From positions 1-64,000 of the forward strand of contig NZ_LMQB01000004.1 in assembly GCF_001424045.1 (NCBI RefSeq): a DNA stretch of 64,000 nucleotides, in the 5' to 3' direction. Position numbers and translations under genes: made by a program. The notes under the pieces were generated by a model. It did not search any database. It saw only the letters and a program-made list of their open reading frames with translations, and had not been told where the DNA came from. Source of the DNA: Rhizobium sp. Leaf371 (lineage in GTDB: Bacteria; Pseudomonadota; Alphaproteobacteria; Rhizobiales; Rhizobiaceae). Position 1 is the stretch's first letter, and each line of letters opens with the position of its first letter. Positions 1 through 8,129 of the stretch are shown one piece after another.

Positions 1-78
1 GCATCAGCCGAGGCGTGGATCATGATCGCCCACATTCGTCTCATCACCAGACGCCTCGCAAGGTATCGATATCCATGA
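1..78 (+). pseudogene. C-terminal end of an IS transposase (partial)
   Basis: The window opens in a reading frame that ends at TGA 76-78. Its last 25 residues include SAEAWIMIAHIRLITRRLA, which resembles the C-terminal helix of IS5-type transposases (an A-x-A-x-I-R-L-x-x-R-R-L pattern). The gene lies mostly outside the window, so completeness cannot be judged. The family call comes from a short tail and is tentative. Confidence 0.45.
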
Positions 79-414
79 GGGCTTTTCGAGTCCGACTCTG
101 AGAGGCCCTAGCAGTCACTGGCTCCACGTCATTTTCATTCGGGCGATAAGACTGTGCTACTTTCGGGCTGGTCATGTCCGGAGACGTAGAATGATTACAT
201 GTAAGAAGAACCCGACGTAGGCCGTCGTCTAGGACGACCGGCTTTACCTTGATTCACCAGATGGTTGAGGTTGCTTCAAGAGGGTTGAAGGTTCGAACCA
301 TGTCAAGGCGAAGAAGGCCTTACAAGGCTCCACTTTTTCTCCCAGCATGACTTGAAAATGCTATCATTCTCGTTACAGTGATATCGTGGCAAGTATGTTG
401 GTAGGGTTGGATCA
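79..414. other. Intergenic stretch after the transposase tail
   Basis: No coding region is supported here. It presumably contains the right end of the element whose transposase ends at 78. It also carries the first copy of the dispersed T-arm-like motif (290-311). A short inverted repeat TATCA/TGATA (362-366 and 379-383) lies about 30 bases before the antitoxin start and could be its operator. Confidence 0.4.
290..311 (+). repeat. T-arm-like dispersed repeat, copy 1
   Basis: 22-bp motif: GGTTCGAACC followed by ATGTCAAGGCGA. It resembles the T-arm of a tRNA joined to TCAAGGCGA, but no cloverleaf can be folded around it. The upstream flank (AAGAGGGTTGAA) is shared with the diverged copy near 6928. 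It lies between the transposase tail and the toxin-antitoxin pair. Confidence 0.6.
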
Positions 415-669
415 ATGGCGGCGGTGACCATTAGAAACATCTCCGATGAAACGCATCGCGCGTTACGCGCAAGAGCAGCTCACCACGGCCGTAGTACCGA
501 GGCCGAAATTCGTGACATTCTTGAAGCCGCTGTTCGTCCATCTGGACGCGTGAAACTCGGGTCATTGCTCGCGGCCATTGGCCGCGACGCCGAACTGTCG
601 AACAGTGACGTCGAAGCGCTGCAACAGCAGCGCGACAGGACCCCAGCAGAACCGATGACCTTCGAATGA
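415..669 (+). CDS. FitA/VapB-type ribbon-helix-helix antitoxin
   Basis: 84 residues. The N-terminal half (VTIRNISDETHRALRARAAHHGRS and following) is a ribbon-helix-helix DNA-binding fold typical of FitA-like antitoxins: a short beta strand, then two helices. The C-terminal part, ending PAEPMTFE, should wrap the partner toxin. The stop codon overlaps the toxin start (ATGA at 666-669), the usual translational coupling in VapBC/FitAB pairs. Such antitoxins normally repress their own operon together with the toxin. The family call is firm; the DNA target is not established. Confidence 0.85.
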   Translation: MAAVTIRNISDETHRALRARAAHHGRSTEAEIRDILEAAVRPSGRVKLGSLLAAIGRDAELSNSDVEALQQQRDRTPAEPMTFE

Positions 670-1085
670 TCTTGCTGGACACTAATGTAATATCTGAGCC
701 TTGGAAGCCGGCTCCTGATACTGCCGTGCTGACTTGGCTGGATGCGCAGGCCATCGAGACGCTATTCATCTCCTCGATTTCAATTGCTGAACTTCGTTTC
801 GGAATTGCCTCAATGCCCTCCGGGAAGCGTCAAACAGTTCTCAACGATCGCCTTGAAGGTGAAGTTCTACCGATCTTTGATGGGCGCATTCTGCCCTTTA
901 ACGTAGGTACCTCGCGATTCTACGCGGCGCTGATGGCTGGCGGCCGGTCATCCGGTAAGGCGATCGGGAAGGCTGATGGATACATTGCTGCTACGGCGGC
1001 AGAAAACAATCTCGCGGTCGCAACGCGAGATACAAGCCCATTTGAGGCAGCCGGATTGAGATTTATCAATCCGTGGACTGCCTAA
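666..1085 (+). CDS. FitB/VapC-type PIN-domain toxin ribonuclease
   Basis: 139 residues, full length for a VapC/FitB PIN toxin. The acidic metal-binding residues of PIN nucleases are in place: Asp5 in MILLDTNVISE, Glu42 in SIAELRFGI, Asp104 in GKADGYIAA and Asp122 in ATRDTSPFE. The toxin therefore looks intact. PIN toxins cleave RNA, often tRNA, when freed from the antitoxin. The gene starts inside the antitoxin stop codon. Context beside a transposase tail and repeats suggests a mobile or stabilising module; that is inference. Confidence 0.88.
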   Translation: MILLDTNVISEPWKPAPDTAVLTWLDAQAIETLFISSISIAELRFGIASMPSGKRQTVLNDRLEGEVLPIFDGRILPFNVGTSRFYAALMAGGRSSGKAIGKADGYIAATAAENNLAVATRDTSPFEAAGLRFINPWTA

Positions 1086-1709
1086 GCTTCTAGAACTGCG
1101 GGTCGCCGGTTCGAGTCTCATCAAGACCTGAAAACAATCGTAAATCTTTACCGATTTCTGAACATTTGCTTTGCGCACATGGTTTCCGGACGCGCGGTTC
1201 CCTGAAAAACTTAGGTGAGGATCGACTGTTTCCGCCGTCCGGAAAACGGTCGTTTACCGGACATACCTTGATGATGAATGTGTACAGCTGCCGCGCTCCG
1301 CAAACGATGCCCTGCGAGGCTCCGTCAGGCCTGTTGGGGCAACAATCGAGTCGCTTCCGTCTGTCGCAACAGACTTCTGAAAGTCGACCAGCTCGAGCTT
1401 GTCATAGCTGGCAGCTGCTTGCATTGCGCGCATGATCATAGATCCTTCAGTATTGCGACCAGTGCATTGCAGTAATCATCGTCCAAGGCTTGAGCGCCTC
1501 AGCTGAAATGTCATGCACACGTCGGTTTAGGGTGTAGAATGGCGGTCGCTGTGACCGAGCCAAATAGGAATACACGCCCGCGACGGCCGCGGACGTGGGG
1601 CATGTCTGATCGGTGCTGGCTGTCACGTCGAAATCGCGATCAATCCCCAAAGCGACCTCATGGCCTTGCTTAGTCCTGATCGACGTCGAGTCGGTATGGC
1701 GCGAGTGGG
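1086..1709. other. Intergenic stretch with one T-arm-like repeat
   Basis: About 620 bases between the toxin gene and the convergent oxidoreductase. It holds the second T-arm-like motif (1108-1129). Several short open frames on both strands show no recognisable family, start context or ribosome site. A minus-strand frame at 1447-1821 may be decayed coding sequence, but this cannot be shown. Confidence 0.4.
1108..1129 (+). repeat. T-arm-like dispersed repeat, copy 2
   Basis: GGTTCGAGTC followed by TCATCAAGACCT. The upstream flank CTGCGGGTCGCC is nearly the same as that of copy 3 (CTGCGGGTCGCG, ahead of 8397). It lies 23 bases after the toxin stop codon. Confidence 0.6.
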
Positions 1710-2699
1710 TTAGAGCCTGACAACGACCTTGCCGATTTGTTCGTTGGATTCCAAAAAACGATGAGCGTCTTGGATGTCGTCGAAGGCGAAGGTACGTGCG
1801 ATCAGGGGCCTGAGCGCGCACGACACCAAACCGTCTGTGATGAAAGTCTTGGCGCGTTCGAGGACCGCATCGTCCGACACGACTTCGGTGTAGAGGTAGC
1901 CCTTCAGGGTCAGGCTCTTGCTCAGGACTGTAAGGAGCGGGAATGGCGTTGGCTCAGCGCTGAGCACACCATATTCAAGCAAGATGCCACCCCGCGCCAT
2001 GGCGGCCGTCAAAGGCACGAACGAAGGTCCGCCTACCGGATCGAACACGACCCGAGCGCCGGTGCCATTCGTGATTTCAAGAACCCTACCAACAAGGTCT
2101 TCTTCTTCCGTCGCAACGACGTAGTCGGCGCCAGCATCAAGAAGGGCCTGGCGCTTAGCGCTGGTTCGAGTCGTCGCAATGACGGTCGCGCCTACAGTTT
2201 TAGCGATCTGGAACGCCGCGACGCCGACACTGCTTGACGCTGCGGAGACGATAACAGCCTCTCCTTGTGAGAGCTTTGCCTGCTCGATCAGGCCGCCCCA
2301 CGCTGTAACATATGCCATCCAAACCGCTGCGCCTTGCTCGAAAGACAAGTTCTCCGGATGCCTGACGACCAAGCGCGATTGCACATTGACCAGTTCGCCG
2401 TAGGTCCCTCCGTTAGAAATGTCCGGTGAGGGTACAACGCTGACCACGTCACCGATGGCGAAACCTTTGACAGATGCACCGACCATCTCGACGACGCCGG
2501 AGGCTTCGTAGCCAAGACGGCTTGGAAAGTGTGCATCCTGCAGGTAGGCGTGATTGCGGAACATGATCTCCGCACGGTTGATCCCGATTGCCTTGACCTT
2601 GATCTGAACCTCGTCGGCCGCTGGCGCCGGGACGTCCACGTCATCGATCCGGAGTACGCTGGCGTCGCCATATTCGTGAATTCTAACTACTCTGGTCAT
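1710..2699 (-). CDS. Zinc-independent MDR oxidoreductase (quinone reductase-like)
   Basis: 329 residues. The N-terminal GroES-like domain (EYGDASVLRIDDVDVPAPAADEVQIKV) is followed by a Rossmann nucleotide-binding domain with SAASSSVGVAAFQIAKTVGA, the pattern of the NADPH:quinone oxidoreductase/zeta-crystallin branch of the medium-chain dehydrogenase family. The Cys/His zinc ligands of classical alcohol dehydrogenases are not evident. The start at 2699 is chosen for the ribosome site GGAG seven bases upstream; a longer frame to 2798 would run through the operator palindrome. It likely reduces quinones or electrophilic enals with NADPH. Operator copies upstream place it in the TetR regulon. Confidence 0.85.
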   Translation of the reverse strand: MTRVVRIHEYGDASVLRIDDVDVPAPAADEVQIKVKAIGINRAEIMFRNHAYLQDAHFPSRLGYEASGVVEMVGASVKGFAIGDVVSVVPSPDISNGGTYGELVNVQSRLVVRHPENLSFEQGAAVWMAYVTAWGGLIEQAKLSQGEAVIVSAASSSVGVAAFQIAKTVGATVIATTRTSAKRQALLDAGADYVVATEEEDLVGRVLEITNGTGARVVFDPVGGPSFVPLTAAMARGGILLEYGVLSAEPTPFPLLTVLSKSLTLKGYLYTEVVSDDAVLERAKTFITDGLVSCALRPLIARTFAFDDIQDAHRFLESNEQIGKVVVRL

Positions 2700-2725
2700 C
2701 AAATATCTCCATGCGTACGGATTTA

Positions 2726-2741
2726 AGGAGCGATTGCTCCA
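2726..2741. promoter_or_regulatory. TetR operator, copy A
   Basis: AGGAGCGATTGCTCCA, 15 of 16 matches to the family TGGAGCNATTGCTCCA. It lies between the probable -10 region and the start codon of the minus-strand quinone reductase gene, a position suited to repression. Confidence 0.65.
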
Positions 2742-2744
2742 CAT

Positions 2745-2773
2745 ATTCGTAAGAGACGTTCCGACTGGTGTCA
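2745..2773 (-). promoter_or_regulatory. Probable sigma-70 promoter of the quinone reductase gene
   Basis: On the minus strand TTGACA is followed after 17 bases by TACGAA, leading into the gene that starts at 2699. The -35 box lies in one arm of the 40-bp palindrome, and a further operator lies just downstream of the -10 box. The -10 match is weak. Confidence 0.45.
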
Positions 2774-2809
2774 ACACAATATGGAGCAATTGCTCCATAT
2801 TGTGTTGAC
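2770..2809. promoter_or_regulatory. Perfect 40-bp palindrome containing TetR operator copy B
   Basis: All 40 bases form a perfect palindrome centred between 2789 and 2790. The core TGGAGCAATTGCTCCA (2782-2797) is the best copy of an operator repeated five times around the tetR locus. The outer arms (GTCAACACAATA and its complement) extend the symmetry well beyond a normal TetR site. It lies between the divergent quinone reductase and tautomerase genes. Confidence 0.8.
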
Positions 2810-2971
2810 GGTGCCGCCGTAGGCGCTTTCCGCGACCGACACCTCACAGAGCTGTGACCGATTGCTACACCTGCCCTATGGATTTCCGGCACAAGGACTC
2901 CTGCCGGATTTTTCTGGAGGCTTGGCTCCAATAAATCGTTGACGCGCAGGCAAATCGCGGCCAAAGCAATT

Positions 2972-2987
2972 TGGAGCAATAACTCCA
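2972..2987. promoter_or_regulatory. TetR operator, copy C
   Basis: TGGAGCAATAACTCCA, 14 of 16 matches to the operator family. It lies 45 bases ahead of the tautomerase-like gene on the plus strand. Confidence 0.65.
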
Positions 2988-3031
2988 GTTATGCGTTGCG
3001 CCCTGTAAACGCTACGAATGAGGATCATGTC

Positions 3032-3427
3032 ATGCCGTTTTTCAACGTTCACGTCCCCAAGGATCTGTTTTCTCTTGATCAGCGTAAGGCAATTGCAGAA
3101 TCGCTCGCACACTCTCTTCAGGAGAGCTTTGGACTGCCCCCGGAAGATAAGTTCGTCGTGATCAACGAGCATGCCGAAGGCTACATGTTTCTGCATCCTT
3201 CCTACGGAAATGTGGAACGCTCAGCGGGTGCGATCGTCATCTCCGTCCACATTCCGGCGTCGCGTCCAATGTCTCAAAAGCGAGTGCTATTGAAGGAGAT
3301 CGTTCAGCGACTGCGCGACAATGTCGGCATCAGGCCGGACGATGTGTTCGTGACCCTCATTCCATTGCCTTCGGAGAACTTTTCGTTTGGGCGAGGTTTC
3401 AGCGCGGTCGACAAGGGCGACGACTAG
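3032..3427 (+). CDS. Tautomerase-like protein
   Basis: 131 residues starting MPFFNVHVPKD. The proline right after the start methionine is the catalytic N-terminal base of the tautomerase/4-oxalocrotonate fold, exposed after Met removal. The length fits the longer tautomerase-like group rather than the 60-residue 4-OT group. The start at 3032 is chosen because it gives Pro2 and has GAGGA upstream. The stop overlaps the convergent tetR stop by four bases. It probably acts on a keto/enol or unsaturated acid linked to the oxidoreductases in this regulon; the substrate is unknown. Confidence 0.75.
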   Translation: MPFFNVHVPKDLFSLDQRKAIAESLAHSLQESFGLPPEDKFVVINEHAEGYMFLHPSYGNVERSAGAIVISVHIPASRPMSQKRVLLKEIVQRLRDNVGIRPDDVFVTLIPLPSENFSFGRGFSAVDKGDD

Positions 3428-4053
3428 GCGCGCACGCCCGGCCAAGCGTCGAGCGCCATGACACCGATCTTTTCAAGCGTCTCGCGATCGGCGCCGTCAC
3501 GCGCACGGACAGCCAGGCCTCTAAATACTGTTTCGAAAAATTCGGCGATCTGGGCGACGTCAGCCCCTTCAGGCAGGTCGCCGTTTCGGACACCCTCGTC
3601 GAGCCGCTCTATCATCAATGTGCGCGACCTCCCTCTGACTTCACGCATAAAGTCTCGAAAGTCTGCGCGGTCCGGGGCGTCGTGCAGCCCGGCCAGCGAG
3701 ATCATGCAGCCAGCAGGCCCCACTTCTTCAGTGTAGGCTGCCGCCGTAGCCATCATTAGCCGCGCGAACGCATCCTTCGCCGGTCCCCCCCCGGCCAAAG
3801 CCTTAGGGAAAAAGCCGCCCGGTCCGGTGAGATATGCACCGACCGCTTCCCGGTAGAGGGCCTCCTTGCTGCCAAAAGCGTTGTAGAAACTCGAGGGGCT
3901 GAGGCCCATCACGGCGATCAGTTCGTCGAAGGTCGCTCCCTCGTAGCCCCTGTCCCAAAACACGCGCATCGCCCGGTCGAGCGCCGCTGTCCGGTCGAAC
4001 AGCCGCGGCCGTCCACGTGCTTTCGACGCCTGGCCCTCGCCCTTGATCATCAT
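3424..4053 (-). CDS. TetR/AcrR family repressor of the local regulon
   Basis: 209 residues. The N-terminal helix-turn-helix is clear: AALDRAMRVFWDRGYEGATFDELIAVMGLSPSSFYNAFGSKEALY. It is followed by a helical ligand-binding domain with the TetR_C pattern seen in regulators of electrophile- or quinone-responsive genes. The start at 4053 is chosen for GGGAG five bases upstream. Five copies of one 16-bp palindrome sit in the two promoter regions flanking this locus, one of them upstream of tetR itself, so autoregulation and control of both flanking oxidoreductases is likely. The inducer is unknown. Confidence 0.85.
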   Translation of the reverse strand: MMIKGEGQASKARGRPRLFDRTAALDRAMRVFWDRGYEGATFDELIAVMGLSPSSFYNAFGSKEALYREAVGAYLTGPGGFFPKALAGGGPAKDAFARLMMATAAAYTEEVGPAGCMISLAGLHDAPDRADFRDFMREVRGRSRTLMIERLDEGVRNGDLPEGADVAQIAEFFETVFRGLAVRARDGADRETLEKIGVMALDAWPGVRA

Positions 4054-4120
4054 TGTTACTCCCTTCCTCGCTGTCAGCATAACTGCTTGGTCTCTCCGTC
4101 TGCACCGCACCTAACATAAT

Positions 4121-4136
4121 TGTAGCGATGGCTCCA
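4121..4136. promoter_or_regulatory. TetR operator, copy D
   Basis: TGTAGCGATGGCTCCA, 14 of 16 matches to the operator family. It lies 68 bases upstream of the tetR start on the minus strand and about 110 bases before the plus-strand dehydrogenase. Confidence 0.55.
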
Positions 4137-4171
4137 CTTTTATGTTGACTGAAGCCCGATAGCGGTTCATT

Positions 4172-4205
4172 GAATATTTATGGAGTAGCTACTCCATAAA
4201 TATTC
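4172..4205. promoter_or_regulatory. Perfect 34-bp palindrome containing TetR operator copy E
   Basis: The 34 bases are a perfect palindrome with core TGGAGTAGCTACTCCA (4181-4196), the same architecture as the 40-bp palindrome at 2770-2809 but with different outer arms (GAATATTTA). It lies 37 bases ahead of the dehydrogenase start at 4243, so it probably overlaps that gene's promoter or leader. Confidence 0.75.
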
Positions 4206-4242
4206 TTCGATAACGACTGACCGTATGACCAAGGAGACCCTG

Positions 4243-5211
4243 ATGAAAGCTATCCAGATTTCCGCCTTCGGCGAGCCCCGTGACGTGTTGCGCTTCGCCG
4301 ACTTCCCTGAGCCAGCAGCTCCTGGCCCGAACGAGGTGCTCATTCAGCTCGAGGCGTCCCCGCTTAATCCCCACGACGTTTATGTTATCAGGGGCGGCTT
4401 CCCCGTTCTGCCGCCGACGCCCGGACCCGTGGGCAACGAGGGCGTCGGCCGCGTTATCGGTGTAGGAACGGACGTAGACCATCTTGCCATCGGTGACCGT
4501 GTGCTTCTTCCTATCTTCACCTGGCTTTGGCGCGAACGGATGACCATTTCTGCCAAGGGCCTATTCGCTCTGCCCGATGCCGACCTACATCAGCTTTCGA
4601 TGCTGGGGATCAATCCGCCGACGGCGGCATTATTGCTCAGCGAATATGCCAGTCTCGAACCTGGAGAATGGGTGGTCCAGAATGCCGCTAATTCGGGGGT
4701 CGGCCGCGCAGTGATCGGTGTGGCCAAAGCTCGCGGCCTGAAGACGCTCAATATCGTCCGTCGCCCCGAGCTTGTCGATGAATTGAAGGAAGCGGGTGCC
4801 GATGTGGTTCTGGTCGCCGGCGACAACACCGCGGCTGAAGCCGAACAAGCGGTCAACGGCGGCCGCATCGGCCTGGGAATTGATGCGATCGGCGGGGAGG
4901 CGATTGGACTGCTAGCTACCATCGTCTCGCCTCGCGCGGCAGTGGTAGCTTATTCCATTCTCGGTAGCGCGACGATGTCGATCCCGGCCTGGTCGCCAAT
5001 CTTCAAACAGGTTACCGTCCACGGCTTCTTCCTTGGCAACCCGGACTCGGCCGCAGCAGCACCCGCCGCCGTCAGAGAAGTCCTGCCGCTTGTCGTCAGT
5101 GGCGACCTGCATACCCCGATCAGCGGCGTCTATCCGCCGTCGGCTATTGTCGAGGCGGCTATTCATGCCGAACGCGGCGGCAAGGTAATCCTCGACTTCA
5201 CCGCTGCCTAA
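4243..5211 (+). CDS. MDR family alcohol dehydrogenase/quinone reductase-like protein
   Basis: 322 residues starting MKAIQISAFGEPRDVLRF. It has a GroES-like N-terminal domain (NEVLIQLEASPLNPHDVYVIRGGFP) and a Rossmann domain (VVQNAANSGVGRAVIGVAKARGL), typical of trans-2-enoyl reductase-like or zinc-independent MDR enzymes. The start at 4243 is preferred over 4225 because AAGGAG lies eight bases upstream. The palindromic TetR operator sits directly ahead of it. It shares the regulon with the quinone reductase at 1710-2699; both likely use NADPH to reduce electrophiles. Exact substrate unknown. Confidence 0.82.
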   Translation: MKAIQISAFGEPRDVLRFADFPEPAAPGPNEVLIQLEASPLNPHDVYVIRGGFPVLPPTPGPVGNEGVGRVIGVGTDVDHLAIGDRVLLPIFTWLWRERMTISAKGLFALPDADLHQLSMLGINPPTAALLLSEYASLEPGEWVVQNAANSGVGRAVIGVAKARGLKTLNIVRRPELVDELKEAGADVVLVAGDNTAAEAEQAVNGGRIGLGIDAIGGEAIGLLATIVSPRAAVVAYSILGSATMSIPAWSPIFKQVTVHGFFLGNPDSAAAAPAAVREVLPLVVSGDLHTPISGVYPPSAIVEAAIHAERGGKVILDFTAA

Positions 5212-5291
5212 TCGCGTCGATATCGCCGCCCGGCTAATGACCCTGTAAATGGAGCGGCCTCGCCGCAATCCTCAATCTAAGGCACGAAACC

Positions 5292-5579
5292 ATGACCGCC
5301 CTAGTCCTGATCGATCTCACTGTCCATGATCTACCCGCGATGACCAATTACGAGGGAGCAGTGATCGCCTTGGCGGGGCGGTTTGGTGGCAAACCACTCG
5401 TTAAGGAGCTTCATCCTGAAATCGTTGAGGGACAATGGTCCCCGACGTGGCTTGTCGTGCTGGAGTTTCCGAACCGTCAAGCCGTTCGTGACTTTTACGA
5501 CGCGCCGGATTATCAGCCGCTGAAAGCGATGCGACAGACGGCAGCAACCTCCAACGGCCTCATTGTCGTTGGTGAGTAG
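5292..5579 (+). CDS. DUF1330 family protein
   Basis: 95 residues, full length for DUF1330, a ferredoxin-like (dimeric alpha-beta barrel) fold. The family signature is visible in LVVLEFPNRQAVRDFYDAPDYQPLKAMRQTAATSNGLIVVGE. It follows the MDR gene by 80 bases in the same direction and is probably co-transcribed within the TetR regulon. The molecular function of DUF1330 is not established. Confidence 0.82.
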   Translation: MTALVLIDLTVHDLPAMTNYEGAVIALAGRFGGKPLVKELHPEIVEGQWSPTWLVVLEFPNRQAVRDFYDAPDYQPLKAMRQTAATSNGLIVVGE

Positions 5580-5935
5580 CAGCTAGCACGATGGCGTAGG
5601 GGATCTCGAATAGCACCAGCTTTGGGACTGCTCTCGACATCTTAAGTGGCAGCGGCTCTAAGCTGGATGACGAAGTGGCAGGTGTCGGGATCGTGCTCAA
5701 TGGCTGAGATGAGGGCGCGAAGCTGCGCGTCCTCGTCCGGCCGACATTGAGCGCTTTGGGCTAAACCCGGGAGCCAACGCATTACTCTCAATCTCCATGA
5801 TGCGATTATGCGGCTTTAGATCAGAACAGTTTGATGTTCGGATTCCGGTCGTTTTCCGGGCAAAACTTCACAACCACACGGACGTCAAAATTATGTTGGT
5901 GCGTAACGACGATGTCGTCGATAATCACCGGACGA
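5580..5935. other. Intergenic stretch, no supported gene
   Basis: About 356 bases between the DUF1330 gene and the convergent LysR gene. No convincing coding region, hairpin terminator or repeat was found. A minus-strand stretch around 5640-5760 could be the tail of a decayed gene, but no family is recognisable. Confidence 0.35.
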
Positions 5936-6832
5936 CTACCGATGGGAAAATTCTCGCGCAGCCTGAATGAACGCACTGAAGGCGGCCGGTGGATTTTTTC
6001 TTCCAGGGTAGTACAGTGCGAGCGGTGCCAGGGAAGGGGTCCAGTCCTCGAGAATGCGCACCAATCGACCAGCCGCAATGTCATCGCGCACATCCGCTTC
6101 CATGACATATCCAATTCCAACGCCGTTCTGAGCCGCTATCCTCACAAGACTTGGCTCGTCCAGCGTGATCGAGCCTTGTACATCGATCTGCATGGCATTC
6201 CCGTCCTTCTCGAACCGCCATCGAAACAAGGCATTATTGGGAAGCCGGGCACGAATGCAGCGGAACCGATAAAGGTCGGCCGGTTCGGTTGGCGTGCCGT
6301 GAGTGCGCAAGAAATCCGGCGACGCGACGACGGCATTGCTGCGATCGAGACCGAGTGGCAGAGCGATCATGTCGTTGGGAACGAGATCAACGGTCCTCAG
6401 GCCGAGGTCGAACCCTGCCGCGACGATGTCGACGAGTTTACCCTCCGTGACCAAATCAACATGGACTTGTGGGTAACGCCGCATGAACGTCAGGATGAGC
6501 GGTTCCATCACCTCTCGGGCTGCCGACGCAAATGCGTTGATGCGCAATGTGCCTGTCGGAGTATCCTGAAGCGATTGAGCCGCAAGCATGGCATCGTGGA
6601 TGTCGGTCATTGCCGGTCCAATGCGCTCGACAAAGGTCTTTCCCCCATCAGTCAGCGAAACGCTACGTGTTGTCCGGTTGAACAGGCGAATGCCCAAGCG
6701 CTCCTCAAGCTTCGCGATGGCGTTGCTCAGTGCGGTCGTAGACATGCCGAGTTCAAGCGCAGCGGCCCGGAAAGAGCCCAGCCGAGCTATGCTCAGAACG
6801 GCATCGAGGTCAGTAAGAACAAATCGCGACAT
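5936..6832 (-). CDS. LysR family transcriptional regulator
   Basis: 298 residues. The winged helix-turn-helix is at residues 1-60 ([53 protein letters not shown]). The periplasmic-binding-like effector domain follows. It belongs to the subgroup with the C-terminal [26 protein letters not shown] pattern, as does the LysR at 13880. It is divergent from the NTF2-like/SDR pair, and a 25-bp LysR box lies in the shared promoter, so it most likely controls that operon and itself. The ligand is unknown. Confidence 0.9.
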   Translation of the reverse strand: MSRFVLTDLDAVLSIARLGSFRAAALELGMSTTALSNAIAKLEERLGIRLFNRTTRSVSLTDGGKTFVERIGPAMTDIHDAMLAAQSLQDTPTGTLRINAFASAAREVMEPLILTFMRRYPQVHVDLVTEGKLVDIVAAGFDLGLRTVDLVPNDMIALPLGLDRSNAVVASPDFLRTHGTPTEPADLYRFRCIRARLPNNALFRWRFEKDGNAMQIDVQGSITLDEPSLVRIAAQNGVGIGYVMEADVRDDIAAGRLVRILEDWTPSLAPLALYYPGRKNPPAAFSAFIQAAREFSHR

Positions 6833-6879
6833 TGTCCCTCTTTTTGCAATTCCCCATCCTGCTTTGTCCCAGTTATCAT

Positions 6880-6904
6880 GTCAATCAACTGGGCTTAGAT
6901 TGAC
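6880..6904. promoter_or_regulatory. LysR box between LysR and the NTF2-like/SDR operon
   Basis: GTCAATC, an 11-base centre, then GATTGAC: perfect 7-bp arms with the T-N11-A core of LysR binding sites. It is 48 bases from the LysR start and 67 bases from the start of the divergent operon. Confidence 0.7.
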
Positions 6905-6927
6905 CTTGTCGGCCGCAAGAGGGTCGA

Positions 6928-6949
6928 AGTTCCAGCCGTTCAAGGCTGG
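6928..6949 (+). repeat. Diverged T-arm-like repeat (ninth copy)
   Basis: AGTTCCAGCC then GTTCAAGGCTGG, one base shorter than the consensus but preceded by CAAGAGGGTCGA, almost the same flank as copy 1 (CAAGAGGGTTGA). It also contains the hairpin CCAGCC/GGCTGG. It lies 22 bases ahead of the NTF2-like gene. Confidence 0.4.
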
Positions 6950-6970
6950 AAACATGATTGGAGGACACAG

Positions 6971-7300
6971 ATGACGATAAAGCTACCCGAGGGCATCAAA
7001 GCCTATTTCGATGCTGACCGCGATGGAGGGCCGGAAACTGTCGCGGCCGCGTTTACCGAAAACGGTATCGTGAAGGATAAGGGCAAAACCCACAAGGGTC
7101 GCGATGCCATTCGCACGTGGATGGCCGACGAAGGCCAACAATACAACTACACGGTCGAGCCCTTTCTGATCACCAGTGAAAACGGCAAAACCCTGGTGAC
7201 GGCCCACGCTGTCGGCGACTTCCCCGGAAGCCCCATCGACCTGCGGTTCTTCTTCGTTCTCGCGGGCGACAAGGTCGCCGAACTGGAGATCACGCTATGA
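6971..7300 (+). CDS. SnoaL/NTF2-like protein
   Basis: 109 residues with the cone-shaped NTF2-like pattern: an N-terminal helix ([30 protein letters not shown]), then GRDAIRTWM, then beta strands ending [11 protein letters not shown]. Such small proteins act as isomerases, dehydratases or ligand binders. GGAGG lies 8 bases upstream of the ATG. The stop overlaps the start of the SDR gene (ATGA), so the two are translationally coupled and probably work on the same compound. Control by the divergent LysR is inferred from the shared promoter. Confidence 0.8.
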   Translation: MTIKLPEGIKAYFDADRDGGPETVAAAFTENGIVKDKGKTHKGRDAIRTWMADEGQQYNYTVEPFLITSENGKTLVTAHAVGDFPGSPIDLRFFFVLAGDKVAELEITL

Positions 7301-8076
7301 CGCAATTCCTCACATTGCAGGGCCGTCGCGCCCTGATTACCGGCGGCACTTCGGGCGCCGGCGCTGCAACCGTAGCACTCTTCAAGGAACTTGGCGCCCG
7401 TGTGCTGACCACCGCTCGCACCAAGCCGGCAGATTTCTCCGGTGCGGCATTCGTTGAAGCCGACCTGACCACCCCGATGGGGGTTCAAACCGTCGTTGAC
7501 GCGGTGCAGCGAGAACTTGGCGGCCTCGATATTCTTGTGAACGTGCTCGGCGGTTCTTCGGCACCTTCAGGCGGCTATGCTGTGCTCACGGACGAGGAGT
7601 GGGACAAGGAGTTTAACCTTAACTTCTTCCCGGCGGTCCGGCTCGATCGTGCTCTGATCCCTGGCATGGTCGCTCAGGGAAGCGGTGTCGTCATCCACGT
7701 CACCTCGATCCAGAGAAACCTGCCGCTCCCGGAAGCGACGACCGGTTACGCCTCGGCCAAAGCGGCGCTCAACACCTACAGCAAAAGCATCTCCAAGGAA
7801 GTTTCTTCTAAGGGCGTAAGAGTGGTTCGCGTCTCTCCAGGCTGGATCGCAAGCCCAGGATCCAATGGCCTGGCCCAGCGCATAGCCGATCAAGCCGGTA
7901 TCAGCTACGACGACGCGGTGCAGGTGATCATGAACTCGCTCGGCGGCATACCGCTGGGACGGCCAGCCGCGCCGGAAGAGGTCGCGGACCTGATCGCATT
8001 CCTTGCATCAGATCGAGCATCGTCTATCACCGGCACAGAGCACGTCATCGACGGCGGGACTGTTCCCACTGCTTGA
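7297..8076 (+). CDS. SDR family oxidoreductase
   Basis: 259 residues, a classical short-chain dehydrogenase. It has a glycine-rich cofactor motif near residue 14 ([12 protein letters not shown]), the strand motif NVLGG, and the catalytic Tyr-x3-Lys in [16 protein letters not shown]. The C-terminal [14 protein letters not shown] is typical. Position and coupling to the NTF2-like gene suggest a two-gene operon controlled by the divergent LysR. The substrate cannot be read from the sequence. Confidence 0.9.
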   Translation: MTQFLTLQGRRALITGGTSGAGAATVALFKELGARVLTTARTKPADFSGAAFVEADLTTPMGVQTVVDAVQRELGGLDILVNVLGGSSAPSGGYAVLTDEEWDKEFNLNFFPAVRLDRALIPGMVAQGSGVVIHVTSIQRNLPLPEATTGYASAKAALNTYSKSISKEVSSKGVRVVRVSPGWIASPGSNGLAQRIADQAGISYDDAVQVIMNSLGGIPLGRPAAPEEVADLIAFLASDRASSITGTEHVIDGGTVPTA

Positions 8077-8108
8077 GCATTGAGGCCATTTATCGCCAAT
8101 GCAGATCA

Positions 8109-8129
8109 GGCGGGTGCGTCCCACCCGCC
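8109..8129 (+). terminator. Hairpin terminator after the SDR gene
   Basis: GGCGGGTG / CACCCGCC with a five-base loop, followed by GATTT, 33 bases after the SDR stop codon. The stem is strong and the T-run short. Confidence 0.55.

Noticed and set aside
1447-1821. Minus-strand open frame of 124 codons overlapping the quinone reductase 3' end
   Set aside because: No family, no ribosome site, and half of it lies on the coding strand of the oxidoreductase in another frame. It could be decayed coding sequence, but the sequence alone does not show it.
5831-6898. Long plus-strand open frame opposite a LysR gene
   Set aside because: It is the antisense shadow of the well-supported LysR at 5936-6832; its protein has no domain pattern.
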